DNA from: Puccinia triticina
Lineage: Eukaryota > Basidiomycota > Pucciniomycetes > Pucciniales > Pucciniaceae
NCBI RefSeq assembly: GCF_026914185.1
Contig: NC_070560.1
Location: forward strand, 6,873,501 to 6,937,500
Reading direction: 5' to 3'
DNA: 64,000 nt
Shown here: in pieces, positions 45,451 to 57,462 of the stretch
How the letters are laid out: every line of letters starts with the position of its first letter
Position numbering within the stretch: position 1 is the first letter of the stretch
Program-made: the position numbers and the translations under genes
Notes under the pieces: model-generated
What the model was told of the DNA's origin: nothing
The model's database searches: none
Seen by the model: the letters and a program-made list of their open reading frames with translations, nothing else

Positions 45451-48400
45451 ATGACCCGGCCAGTCCAAAGAACAAACAACCAAATCAACGCATCCATCTC
45501 AACTGGATCCACGCGAAGCCGTCGAAAACGCCGTAGGCCAACTGAGTACGATATTGCTGAGCAACATCGATTTGAAGAATCGATTCGTTCTGGCCGTCGA
45601 GCTGGTGTTATTCCAGCCCCTTCTCAACACCCGACACACCCTTTGACTTCAGCTTTGCTTGGCACCAATGAAAACAGTGACTGGGAGGAAACTATTGATG
45701 AATACGAGGAAGACAATCAACAACGCAATCAAAGAGACCCAATGCTTCAAGAACATGCAGCTTATCATTGCCTTCGCCGTCATGCCGAAAGAAGAGAGCA
45801 AATCAGCCATGAGTGGTCACAGCTGGAAGCTCAAGCCGCATCAACATACCTCTTGCAACAAGAATCCACTCTCAACTTCACGTGTAATACAATGGATGAG
45901 TTTACGGTTCCCTCTGGAAGTTGTGCATGTGCACCGGGTGACATTCATCATCGTCATGTTGACCTGATAGACATTATTTGTACGTTGTTTTCTCTTGTTC
46001 AGGATCACCTATACAAATTATCATCTTAATAACCATGCATACACCACTAGACCAACAACCCAGACGCTCAATCCCATTCTGCAAATGTATCCCCAACGTC
46101 ATACGCCTGCTACACTATGGCTACTTTGCTGCCTCCGCCAACACACCACGAACAGCTTTCTCAGTCAGACTTATCCAGCTTCATCATTTCATTTGGAAAC
46201 CGTCGGTCATATCTACATCCGCTTTTGTCAAAGGCCTGTCTGCATTCTTGGATACCCGTAGCACCCAGCCACTTTTATCCCGTAGTGTCCATTTTAGAAA
46301 GCGGAACCTATGTATTCCATTCTCCTATAGCGTTGATTTACACTCACGGATCATGACTCTTCAGAAAAAGCTTGTTTCAGATGGCCTCCAACTCTCAGCA
46401 GCTGATGATTGGGCGGATAAGTGCCCTTGATGTTTTGGACCTAGTGTAAATGAAATTAAAGCTGACCCAAATGAACCAGACTTCATCATTGCGCTAGATG
46501 GAAACTTCCAACAACGCCATTATGCCCATGCCAGTAAGGACAACCCTTGAGAGGATCAGTATCCAGATAGTTTCATCAAGCCTTCAAAAATCATGACAGA
46601 CAAGCAAGCCCTTGAGGATTCAGAGTTGTTGGCTCAAGGTATTGATGTAAGATTTGACATCAACATTGGATACAGTTTTTTTCCTGATGATTCACTAGAG
46701 TTAAATTTATGCATTCCAGCCTCCATGCACAGATTCTCACAAGGCTGCAAATGATAGCCGAGACGGATCCACCTGGGATAAATGTGATGACAGTGGCCTC
46801 TTTGCAAGTACTTGTCGCCATGATGCACCCCTTTTATTTGTGAACATTTACAAATAAGGCGAGAAGTATGTGAGATGCCCTACTTAATTTCCAAGAATAT
46901 AATTGATCTTGCATTTGACATGGTGGTATAGATTGTACTATCCTGTTTCCATCCTCCGAACTGTGTTGGAAAGTTTTCCGGAGTGTAAAGTGGGAATTTT
47001 ATACGATCTTGGGTGCCACCTTGAGACTCACATGAGGAAGGTATGTTCCTCAAAACTGGGTGACTTGGATCTCTTAAAGCTATGCTAACTGCTGCCTGAA
47101 TAGCGGAATCTGTTGACAAGCCAGATACACAACCTGAGCTTTGGAACCTCCGTCTTTCATGCATATGTGCATGAGTGGGCATGTCAGGTTGCGTATAACC
47201 CTCGATTCAACTCATGGTGGGGTCTATCGGATGGTGAATGCTTGGAACGCCTTTGGTCTTTCCTATCAAAGCTTGTTTCCCCTCTCCGAGTTTCCACACG
47301 TCTTCATCGATTGACCAGTATCCAGGTGCAAGCAAATTATCATTCAGAACAACTTCTCGAGAGCAGTGGTAAGCATTTGGTTTGACTATCTCTCATCTCA
47401 AACCCTTCCTCGGACCTGACCAACTCTTCAGCCCAGTGGCTCTCAAACAAACTTAAAAATGCTAAAGAAGTTGGTAATGAAGCGAAGAGGTTTCTTGATA
47501 CACTTTATCAAACATTGAACCCACATTTCCCTGAACAACACCAAAACTATACAAATGAGTTCCTCGAGGAACAGTGGGTTCTAGAGAAACAGTACCATCG
47601 CACCGCCAATGTGACCTTAAAGAACAGTCAACTTCAACTCGGTGGACTCCTCTGCTTACAAGATAAGCTGGATGCTGCTTGGTAAGTGCCAAAAAGCATA
47701 AATCCAGTTACGAATCACCTTTTGACTGTTGACTTACTTAAATTCACAGGGGCACCACGGCATTGACTCCACAGCAGGCCCTTGCTCGGGCTACCGCTTG
47801 TTCTACGCTCACAGAGCAAATTAGGACCGTCCGCGAGAGGCTTGGTACATATTACTTGACCGACCGAATGACACGTTAGTGATTTTCTCTTCTCATTTCA
47901 TCGCATGTACTGAAACTACCTCCTTAAACATGTAGAGGAAGAGAGCGAATTGCTAGTGAAGGTGTGGCATACTAAAACCGAGGTCAGACGGCGATTTTTG
48001 GCGTTGATTGAAGAGAAGCAACCCTTAATTCGTGTTCGCCGGGCTGGGGAAACCACCACACTTGGTAAATACCTTTTCTTAGAGCATTAAGAGATCCACA
48101 GCTGACAAATCTTGCAAGACAGGCACCTGGGGGCAGCAGAAACTAATTGAATCACTCCGGAAGCATGCCGAGAAGATCCGATCCGTGTTGAACTCGTACA
48201 ACAATCATGTTCGGGCTTATGTTTCTGCCTGTCCAGATCGCCCACCGCTGCCTGAAATGGAATATTCGGAACTCCTTGCCCTCCAATATGACGATAATTT
48301 CTGGAACGATGGGATTTTTACCAATGCCAACGAGCCATGGGCGATTGACGAAGCAACAAAAAAAGGGATCCGACAACTTGCTTATCTCAAACGATCGATT

Positions 48401-49003
48401 GAGGAGCAGCGAAGACTTGGCTGGGAAACCAGGAGAGCCATGCGATGGGCTATCAAGCGTCATCAACTTCTTAAGACCGCCTTACAAAATGTTTTGCGAC
48501 TGTTGCGCAATCCTGAAGCATTGCCAATCCCTCAAGACATTCAAACCCTGGTCGAACACGCTCAACTGGTCACACTTCCCTCTGTTTTGGACAGGCTCAA
48601 AGTTGCTAAGCTTGTGATTCATGCTGCCTACATCAAAATCCTCAACATTCAACTGGCATGGCATCCCCAAATCACACAAGTCCTCAACAAAACAACAAGG
48701 CAACCTCAAGATGGCGACATCCTGCAACCATGGAATTCTCAGATGAGTTTCATCTACCGATTTCAACGAATGGGGCTGTTATCTGGTGTGCCGGGTGACA
48801 TCTGTGAAGGAGTCATATCAGATACAGCACTTGAGCTCTCTCTAGAAATTCCTGCTGCTGAACCGTTGCCTCTTGACCATATGCCCGCTGATGATGAGGA
48901 TGAAGAAAATGATGACGATGATCAAGACCAGCAGGAAAATGATTTAGAAGATGCCCTTGCCACAGATCTGCTTCTAAGTTTAGGTACAAGCAGTGCCTTG
49001 TAA
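45451..49003 (+). pseudogene. KDZ transposase, element 2 copy (three in-frame stops)
   Basis: The ATG at 45451 (MTRPVQRTNNQINASISTGS) aligns with the element 1 start. Conserved blocks follow: cysteine cluster CACAPGDIHHRHVDL; first catalytic Asp in LDGNFQQRHYAHA; SGLFASTCRHD; second Asp in ILYDLGCHLETH; catalytic Glu in GLSDGECLERLWS; and a C-terminal region ending in a long Asp/Glu-rich tail (DEDEENDDDDQDQQEND). Stops interrupt it at 46428-46430 (TGA, where element 1 has Arg in KCPRCFGP), 46548-46550 (TGA) and 46855-46857 (TAA, within NIYK-GEKYV). All catalytic residues are still present. The two TGA stops could come from CGA by C-to-T change, but this is inference. Confidence 0.85.
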
Positions 49004-49136
49004 CATTTGGTGAATTATTGTAAATAGTACCTCATAGAATCTTGGTTGTGTGTTGCACCTATTTGGCATGGAGTTTTGATTTCTATTTCAAAAATATTGA
49101 GATACTTCAAATTTTGAAATATGAGCTGCACCAAAC

Positions 49137-49887
49137 AATTAAAGAACTTAGTTCACACACTGCGGACAACTCTTTGCGCACTGTGCAAGTGTGCATATGT
49201 CCAAACACTTTGCGCACTGTGGTTGAACTTGAAGGGAGCAAAATTTTCAACATTTTTCTGGACAAATCAATAGAAACCCCTTTTATTGTCCTCTGTAAAT
49301 TTTTGCGAGTTTTTTGAACCTCCCTTGTATGCTGAAACAAAACAAGTACTGTCATTTGGGGACCTGGAATTCATGTTCCAGCATGAAAATTCCAAATAAT
49401 TTATTGAATCATTCTCATCAAATGTTTTAGAACTTTTTGGCCACTTTGTGCAAGAATAAGGCTTTGAAAATTTAGGAAAATTTACATGAAATCTGTCAAC
49501 TTGCATTAGTACCTGGTGCAATTTCCCAAATTTTCAAAGCCTCATCCTTGCACAAAGTGGGCAATTAAAAAGTTCTGAAACAGTTAAAAATATAATTAAC
49601 ATGATTCAATAAATTATTTGGAAATTTTAGGATGCCAGAACATGAATTCCAGGTCCCCAAATGACAGTACTTGTTTTTTTTATTAATGGGTTGTTTCAGC
49701 ATACAAGGGAGGTTCAAAAAACTTATAAAAATTTACAGAGGACAATGAAAGGGCTTTCCTATTGATTTGTCAAAAACGAGGAAGCAAAATTTTTCTTCCT
49801 TCACCCGCAGTGTGCATAGTGTTTGGAAATGTGTGCACTGCGCAGAGCGCAAAGAATTTTCCACAGTGTGAAGTAAGTCCAACAATT
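49137..49887. mobile_element. Foldback element of about 750 bp inside KDZ element 2
   Basis: The two halves mirror each other along about 350 bp. Examples are GGACCTGGAATTCATGTTC at about 49360 against GAACATGAATTCCAGGTCC at about 49640, and TTGAACCTCCCTTGTATGC against GCATACAAGGGAGGTTCAA. The terminal repeats contain several TTTGCGCACTGTG / CACTGCGCA words. No coding capacity and no clear TSD. It lies just after the transposase stop. Confidence 0.75.
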
Positions 49888-50539
49888 AATTAGGTGTTTA
49901 AATTGCATCATAAATCATAAAATCATAAAATAATTTTTGTGGGATTACATCATCAAACTTGCAAGATCTGCTTCAAAGAAGACTTTATGCACACCAGTGT
50001 GTATATTAAAAACTTACCCTAATCACCCCCTCAAGTTCTCAAAAGAGACATGAATGAGCATAGATTATGGATTCAGATGAGTCCCCAACATGTCAATGAT
50101 CAAGGATGTATTCCCCCATGGCTGCAGCAAGCAAACAGCCTTTTTACATTTCATGAAATTTAGTTGAACCATCATCCATGGCAGGTCAAAACATAAATAA
50201 AAATAGAAAGAGGTGTGAATAAAAAACTTTATGATACAAACCAGATCAACTAGTCTTCCAAATGAGAGCAACCAACTACCAAAAGTCAAGTTGGAATTTT
50301 CCAACTTGGTCACTGCAATACTTTCTTCACTTTTTCAGGAGAGTTACTGCCTGAATTTCTTTAAAGCGCACATGAGCCTATCACAAGTTTCATTGTGGTA
50401 GGTATTTTTTGAAGTGGTGGTAAGCTTCAAGCATACAAGATTTCACCACTAGACCTTTTTTCCTTTTTAAGTTGTGAAAATTCACCTCTACATAACCAGA
50501 TGTGAATACATATATTGAGATTCATACAAAATAGTTTGG

Positions 50540-51040
50540 TCAGATGCAATTTTTTAACTGCGTGCTGTGCGGAGTCACATACACACATAGCTGCAGCGAA
50601 CCACTTTTCTTGAAATACACGCCGGGGGTACTTCCTGGCAAGCGAGTTCGTGGATGCAACGGGTGACGCCGGCTTTGTGAAACCCACGTGGATTTCACTG
50701 TGCCCGCCGTCGGTATCACCAACCCGTTGAAAATGGGTGGAGACAACGGGATACCCAGTCGTCTCCACCCTCCCGGGGTCTCCTCGTGATAAACTCACGG
50801 TGGAGCCGACAAAACCACAAAATGTGTTCAACATGATTCCCACGTCGTTCCCACCAACGAGGATTCCACGGCTGCCCTTGGGCTCCCGGTGGAGCCGACG
50901 GGAACCTCTATCTTTGCTCAACGGGATATCCTCGTCGTTCCCACAGACGAGGATTCCACGGCTGCCCTTGGGCTCCTGGTGGAGCCGACAAGGAGACAAA
51001 TTGACGGGATCCCCACGTCATTCCCCTGGGAAAACAGATG
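50540..51040. repeat. GC-rich direct and inverted repeat cluster left of the captured genes
   Basis: The phrase ACGAGGATTCCACGGCTGCC, then CTTGGGCTCC, then GGTGGAGCCGAC occurs twice (about 50859 and 50947), each preceded by CGTCGTTCCCA. Nearby are CCACGTGG, GTCGTCTCCACC and GGTGGAGACGAC palindromes. Similar words (ATCCACGTGGAT, ATCACGAGG, CCTCGTGAT) recur at 53160-53560 on the other side of the gene fragments. Confidence 0.65.
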
Positions 51041-51129
51041 AGCGGGCTTGCAAGTTGAACCGGCTGTTGATTGCAGTAATTTGTCAGTCTCATCACTTGC
51101 TCCCCCAGTTAGGTTCCCCCACCTCCAGA

Positions 51130-51632
51130 ATTCAACAAGTCCCACGCAAGCGGCCCCTTGCAAGGGCAAAGGGACTTCGCCTGACGAATACGAGCCGTGA
51201 TTGTTATGTCCGCTACTCCAAGCGCAACTAAACCCTCGACTTTGACCTCTCCACCGCCTCCGTCAGCAGGGGTCTCAACCTGACTGCCTACGGTATCCAA
51301 GCCCTCAACCTTTCCATCGACCTCTGCTCTGTCCTCTCGGGCCTCCTCTGTCCCCTGCCCACCTACAACTTCACAGACCCCAGCCAGTACTCCATCCCCG
51401 CCATCCCCGCACTCGCCTGGTCCGTCCCCAACATCAAGGCCGTCTTCACCATCCAACTCGTCGACAGCAACTCCAGGCTCCCTGCCGCCTGTCTCCAAAT
51501 CACCCTCACCAACGTACTCACCGCCACAGGGCCGTCACCTGGCTCTCCGCCTCCTTCCTCATCCTCGCCGCCCTCATCGCCCTTGCCGCCGTCACCATCG
51601 CTCCCTCCTCCTTCCTGCTCACCGCCCCGCCG
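51130..51632 (+). pseudogene. Fragment of a TRP/FLC-type channel gene (ML-like domain)
   Basis: The frame reads NTSRDCYVRYSKRN, a TAA at 51229-51231, then LDFDLSTASVS, LNLTAYGIQALNLSIDLCSV, LLCPLPTYNFTD, and ends CLQITLTN before a frameshift to RAVTWLSASFLILAALIALA, a hydrophobic span. The pattern of a secreted ML-like domain with paired cysteines, a CPLPxYNF motif and a following membrane helix matches the N-terminal part of fungal TRP-like/FLC (Pkd2-like) proteins. Only this part is present. A stop and a frameshift show decay. It runs in frame, without a gap, into the REI1-like fragment at 51633. Confidence 0.6.
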
Positions 51633-52841
51633 TGTGAGCCCTGTGGGAAGTCATTTAATACTTTGGTCGCCCAAAACAACCATCTGGTCATCAAGAAGCA
51701 CCATCAGACCATCAATCAACAACCCAAAGAAAACAAACACCAACAAACTAAAATTGGCCATCTAGCCGAGAGCTCCTCAAATCCGATAGCCCAATTGGAC
51801 AGCCTCAACCTATCCGAGAAGATCAAAGTAGATGCAATCCCATCTGAACAGAAGAAGGCCGACTTGGAGCGGCTGATCGAGCTGCAGATTGCCCAGGCGC
51901 CGCGGATTGAGCCAAACGAATGTCTTTTCTGTCCCCGCTCGAGCTCGGTCCGCTTCGCCGACCCAGACCAGGCCCTGACCCACATGCTCCGCCCCCACGG
52001 CTTCTTCCTACCCGACCAGGAATACCTCGTCAATAGGCCCAGCCTCCTTGCCTATCTCGCAGAAACGATAGCTGTCTGGAACGTCTGTCTCTACTGCGGC
52101 ACTGGGTTCGGTGGTAAGATCACCGCCGATCAGGCCCTTCCAGATCACGCCTCGTTGACCCGCAAAGGACTCGAAAGCGTCCGCAAACACATGTGTGATA
52201 AAGTATTTTTTGTTTTTACTTCGTTGATATCAGTCACACATCCATACATACTACACTCTTCATACTGAATCATTGCCGGCTTGTTCTATTCTCAGAATCA
52301 TTGCAAGCTGGCTTGGGATACCGAAGAGCAAAGGCTAGAGTACTCGGACTTCTTTGATTATTGAGCGTCGTATAAGAAGCTGAAGCCGATCAAGAACAAG
52401 GCCAAGGCAAACAGGATCTTGAGTATGGTTGAGGAGGCCAAATGGGAAGATATGACGAGCGAGTCGTCGGATGTATCGGACAACGAAGACGACGATTCGC
52501 TCCTGGAGGAGCGACAGGCCGCCCTAGGCGACTCGGCCTTCGAGCCAGTCCTACCGAACGGGGTACGGCTTGGTCATCGGTCGTTGCGGTACATCTACAA
52601 GCAGAACCTCCTACCGTACGCGGTGGGCTCACAGTCGACTCAGGCGGGGAACCGCAACATCAATCTGATCACCCGGCTCGCCGTGCTTTCCTCTCCTGCC
52701 GGCACGCCGTCGGCACTCACAGACCACACAGAGGCCTCCTCGGTCCTCATACCCAGACTTGCCGGTCGACCTAACTCGAAACAGGCCCATGAACCACCAA
52801 TTTGCATATTCAGTCTGCCTGATCTCCAGCCCAAGCACTAG
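51633..52841 (+). pseudogene. Fragment of a REI1-like 60S-biogenesis factor
   Basis: It begins within a C2H2 zinc finger (CEPCGKSFNTLVAQNNHL..KKH). Then come a linker with KADLERLIELQIAQAP, a second finger-like unit around NECLFCPRSSSVRFADPDQ and LTHMLRPHGFFLPDQEYL, then WNVCLYCGTGFGG and VRKHMCDK. An intron at 52203-52295 joins to HCKLAWDTEEQRLEYSDFFDY and, after a TGA near 52362, ASYKKLKP...VLPNGVRLGHRSLRYIYKQN. This order fits REI1/Reh1 proteins, cytosolic factors recycling export proteins from pre-60S ribosomes. The first zinc finger is absent and the far C-terminus does not look like REI1, so it is a truncated, decayed copy. Confidence 0.65.
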
Positions 52842-53159
52842 TCAAGCAATCAACGATCTGCGCAACCGCACCGGCGGCAAGGGCTTCTCGACCACCCAAG
52901 ACACTGTTGCCTTTATCTCCCAGCTATACTTGCCCTTCAACCAGCAGCACGGCACCGTTGACTTCCCTTATTACCAAAACTCCTCCTGATGAAACATAAA
53001 TGTTTTCTTTTTTATTTTCCCTGTTTCCAATGTTTTCTTTTTTTCTTTTCTCCCTTTTTGCAATGTTTCTTATTTCATGATGTTATCCTTCCTTGTCTCT
53101 CCACCAACAATGCAATGCAGTGTGTGTGATAACATATTCTGCTATATCTTGATCCGGCA

Positions 53160-53989
53160 GATTCAATCCGCTCCGTACCAACGACCCGAGCCATGCCACC
53201 CACAACGGACCACCTGAACCGGTGGAGCCCACCAATGAGCCACGTGGAATCCACGGGTTCAGATGGAGTTTTGATTTGTGGGCCCGACGCTTCGGTCGGG
53301 ATCACGGGGAGCCCACGCATCAAGTACACCTGGGCCCGATGATTCCGTCGGTATCACGAGGAGTCCTCGGGGGGCCCACGGAGAGCTGAAAGCACTTGTG
53401 GAATCCTCGGAAGCATCACGAGGTGCCCTCGTGATGGGGTTGGTGATGCCCACGAGGGCGTGTGGACCAAATGCCGCTGGTCCGACCTCGCGCACCCCTT
53501 CACCGTGGGATCCACGTGGATTCGCGGTGGGCCCCACGTGGAGGGACTCCCCGGGTGTACATACAACCCTTGACGAAGTAAGTTTTTTCCCCCTAAATCT
53601 CTGTCTCTGGTTGCTCTGGTTGCTGGCAAGGCACAGCAGCGGTCTGCCCTCCAGAGCCCGCCAATCATTCTCTCTCATCACGACCACATCACTCAGTAAC
53701 TGACATCCTTTTTTAATTTGCCATCTGAGATTTACGCAAAACAGTTTGAATGTTGGATCCGAAATTTTCTCTACCGGGCGTGTCATGATCCACGTAGGCG
53801 GGACAGCAAACGACCTTCTTTGGAATACAACCCTCGACGAAGTAAGTTTTTTCCCCCTAAATCTCTGTCTCTGGTTGCTCTGGTTGCTGGCAAGGCACAG
53901 CAGCGGTCTGCCCTCCAGAGCCCGCCAATCATTCTCTCTCATCACGACCACATCACTCAGTAATTGACATCATTTTTTTAATTTACCAT
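53160..53989. repeat. GC-rich palindromes and a 163-bp direct repeat right of the captured genes
   Basis: 53160-53560 is dense in CCACGTGG- and CCTCGTGAT-type palindromes. Then a block starting TACAACCCT(T/C)GACGAAGTAA occurs at 53562-53724 and again at 53826-53989, 264 bp later, nearly identical (GGCACAGCAGCGGTCTGCCC in both). The direct repeat could be terminal repeats or a local duplication; no coding frame is credible across it. Confidence 0.7.
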
Positions 53990-55436
53990 CTCAATTCATC
54001 AATACCTGGGTGACTATCGTCTCCCCAACGTGCCCTCGCAAACTTGGTCTGGTGTTTGCTCGCTCCAACCACAGAAGCTATCTTAAAACCTGAAGGACCC
54101 AGGTCGATCCGATGCCAACCCCAACTCTACTTATCCAAGGATGGCGTCCACCTTACTTATCCGAAGATGGCGTCCCTCAACCGAATTCATTTGAATCGCC
54201 TGGGAATCCCTTCTGCTCCAGGTTATGTCATCGGCCCTGAAGTCCACGGCATTTATCGCTGCCGCCCTGCACGCTCTGCTCAAACCCCCGGCCACCTCAG
54301 CTGCCTTAGGCGAGCCCTGCTTCAACTTTCCCAGAACCAGCTATTTGGCCGTTCTGAAGAACCCCGTCCTCTATGGTCCTACCCTGACGTCGATAGAACC
54401 GGCACCATCTCTACACCTCTCCTCACCCAACCATATTCATCGCTGGTCATCTGTCCGGCCCAAACACTCCCCTGGGCCGCGTCTCCGACATCAAACCCCC
54501 TGAGCCTCTTTTGAGTAACAACAGTCGTGACGGCCGATCAACCGTCAAATGTCAATTGATTGTTGCAGCTCGCTCTCGCTGCGTTGATCGGATCGGGCTC
54601 CCCCTGGGAAACAGATTCACCCAGTTCTCCCTGTCCTTGTCCAGCGTACCCGCCGGCGCCTCCACCTGGCCGGTTGTTTATGACAAGACCGGCTCAAAAT
54701 CCTTATCGTACTCGCTTGTAACCTCCCACAGACAGTTAACCGATGCCCCACTATCCTATCGAAGCCCTTGGCCCCACTGATGCGCAACTCGTTCAATTGG
54801 ATCGTCAGCGCGATCAAAGCAGCCCGTGGTACGTCACCCATCCCGCACACAAACCCTATCCACATTGAAGCTGAGTAACAAAAAATTCGTAACCTCTTGT
54901 GTGCAAGTGAGCATCGGTCGTACAGTAGTGCCTTCTCGACAAACATCCCGGGCTCGATGCGGGCTCGATGTATGGCTACGAAGAGGGTGCAGGGGGAGGA
55001 AGAACGGGGTCGTGCTCGTCGTCAGTCGTTGCGTCGATGGCGACGACAACAAGGCGAGAAGGCGACGGCCTGATGGGTTGCAGGACAACTGGGGCAGACA
55101 CCTCGGAGGATGACAAAGAGGAGCTGGCTGATGATGAACCCGACGAGCAACATGTATTTGTAATGCTTTGAGCCCAGTTGCTTAAGGAGCCTCCAGCGAT
55201 CAATTGATGTCATTAATGTGTGAAAACAAGCTGGTCTTTAATTGAAGCAAAGGTGGGCAACAGTGTGAATAAAGTTTCAATGATTTTCAACTATGTAGTA
55301 AGGTAAATGGATAACAAGATATTCAGATCAGAGGACCAGTTTAAAAACTGGGAAGGATGAAATTGGAATAAAACAAAGAGTGTATACAAGGTGTTGTGCA
55401 AAGCAAGGAAAAGATATGAGTCAAACAACCTCCACA
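53990..55436. other. Exon-like fragments of unknown origin in KDZ element 2
   Basis: Three stretches look protein-like but cannot be named: about 54225-54500 (LKSTAFIAAALHALLKPPAT, frame uncertain), about 54540-54780 (VDRIGLPLGNRFTQFSLSLS), and about 54755-54830 (PLAPLMRNSFNWIVSAIKAA). They are GC-richer than the transposon genes, and several end near GT donor-like sites. They could be additional captured gene pieces. From 55210 to 55436 the DNA is AT-rich 3' flank of the convergent partner gene. Confidence 0.3.
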
Positions 55437-57462
55437 CTAACCACTCGCACAAATTGATTCATGTTCACCAGTTCCCAAACTGCTGTTGCCATTTCCACCT
55501 GTGTTTGTTCCCTCCGGACTAGAACTTGATGAGTGGGAGATGCTGTTATTGACCCGCGAGCGCTTAGGAAGATTGACGTGTGAGGGCTTAGGAAATGGGA
55601 CCCTGGGAATTCGCACAAGATCAATGAGCTGGCTGTCCAGATCTAAATGAAGCATCTGCATTTGGGGTCCACTGAGGAAGCGGCTAGGCTTCATGATCCA
55701 ACTGGGGTTAATCCTTGCATTGGGTGCGATAACAACCTTGTAGCCTATGTCGGCAAGGTGTGCTTCAGTATCTGTCCAGGGTCATTTCTCATGAATGCCT
55801 GAAGTCGCTTCATCTTCAAAAGTCCATGATAAGCAAAGACAAAATTTCCAATGCTTTCTTGAACAGTGACTGAGGAGTTGGGCTTACTGATCAACTGGTG
55901 CATGCGGTCAGTCACTGACATTCCATTTCTGGCACCTGTGAAACGATGCATGTTCAGTAACACCCAGATAAATGTTATACCAAGAAAGCTTACACCGTTT
56001 TTTCTTTGGTCTTGCCAGTGCAGCTAACTCGCTCTCAGTGTGCCCAGTGATGAACGACTGGAACCGGGCAGGGTAATGCTTCTTTTGATCGGAGTCAAGA
56101 CTGAATTGAAGGAATGGTGTGGCCCCCGGCGTACTTCGCATGAATTGGAAGGCATGCGGACCAAGGTGATTGGAGACCCCGAAGATAATAAATTCAGCAC
56201 TGTGTCTTGCACCGAGGCGGGTAGCCTTATTTCAAAAGGTTGAAGGGTCAGATTCAAACAGTGTGATGGTCAGATTGCCAAGCAGCTCACCTGCTTGAGC
56301 CATTCATCCATGTGTTCCTCCACCGTAACTGAATCCTTCTTGAAGGAGACTGTGCTCCGCAGATGAGGGGTCTCCAAAATTGATGCCAGGTTCCGAGCAA
56401 CGCTGGATGGTGGATTGGCAGAGAAATTTTCTTCCTCAGAGTCATCGTCAAGAGCTTTTTCTTCAGCTGTGAGCAAACTGTCTAAGTTTGTACGCCTTCC
56501 TTGATTACCTGTTGATGGCCGCATACCATCCACATCAAGAACTTGTTCCGCCACCGTAAGCGGGGCAGAAGCAGTAACGTAGGCACGTTGTTCCTCTTTT
56601 GTCTTTCCGTGCCACATACTCGACACCTTCTCCCTGGCCTCCTCATTGTCAATTCCTTTGCTAGCTGCTTGAGTTGAGAGTTGGATTAATGATGGATTGG
56701 GTTGTGAGGGAAGAAAGGCAGCCACTTGCCTCGGAAGACCTCTCGCACCTCTTTGGTTTTGAAGAACTCATTCCAACAATTGGGTCCTTTGAGTGCGATT
56801 CGCTTACCACTAAACAGTCATAAAAAATATGTAATTTTGTCCCATTTTGCATGCCTCAAACAGGATGATCAGGAAATCAAAATGGATACTTACAGGAAGC
56901 CATCAACCATGGGCATAGAGACCCCGCGTTCAATAGCCTTGATGATCAACATCTGACGTTGTTGAGTATGGTAATCAAGAAAGAATTGCTTATCCTCCTC
57001 GGACATAGCTCCCTTTGAGTTTTCCTGGGCTTCTTTTGCAAGCTCCAGTACAGACTTTTTCATCATTTCGTTGAAGGACTGGGGCAATGGACCGGATTCA
57101 ACATCAGTCTGTAAGGCCCTCTTGCGTCTTTTCTGAGGGTGATTGTTCAAGTCGTTGAGAGGTCCAGGCTGAGATGTGGATATTTGCTGGTTGCCATTTG
57201 TCGGAGATTGGGTAGTATTGGTGGAGGTGTTCTCAGCCGCATTCTCCAGATTAGATATTGCTGGAGCAGAGCCCCCAAGTTGTAGCAAAGCCGCATGATC
57301 GTCAGCTGAGGGAAGAGGATCACGATAGTCTGACAGAGAGTGATCAAGAGAGCCGGGGGGAAAGCGGTTTTGGGGTGCGGAGGCGGACTGTTCAGCAGCA
57401 GCAGACTTCCTAGCAGGAGCGTATTTCCGAGCCATGGGGGTCTTCTTAGTTGCAGCAGGCAT
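55437..57462 (-). CDS. KDZ-partner gene, HMG-box-like protein, element 2 copy
   Basis: Reading leftward, exon 1 (57462-56894) encodes a basic N-terminus (MARKYAPARKSAA), a disordered Asn/Gln/Pro region, HPQKRRKRAL, then SFNEMMKKSVLELAKEAQE and IIKAIERGVSMPMVDGF. Exon 2 gives NCWNEFFKTKEVREVFRG; the next gives EKVSSMWHGKTKEEQRAYV. Together they resemble an HMG box (inferred DNA binding). Then come LGPHAFQFMRSTPGATPF, FQSFITGHTESELAAL, and a final exon with INPSWIMKPSRF and LHLDLDSQLIDLV before a Ser-rich tail ending at 55437. The same blocks occur in order in element 1 (13955-16268). No internal stop was noticed. One intron appears to use a GC donor. Its place beside the transposase in two separate elements suggests a role in transposition or its control. 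Confidence 0.65.
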
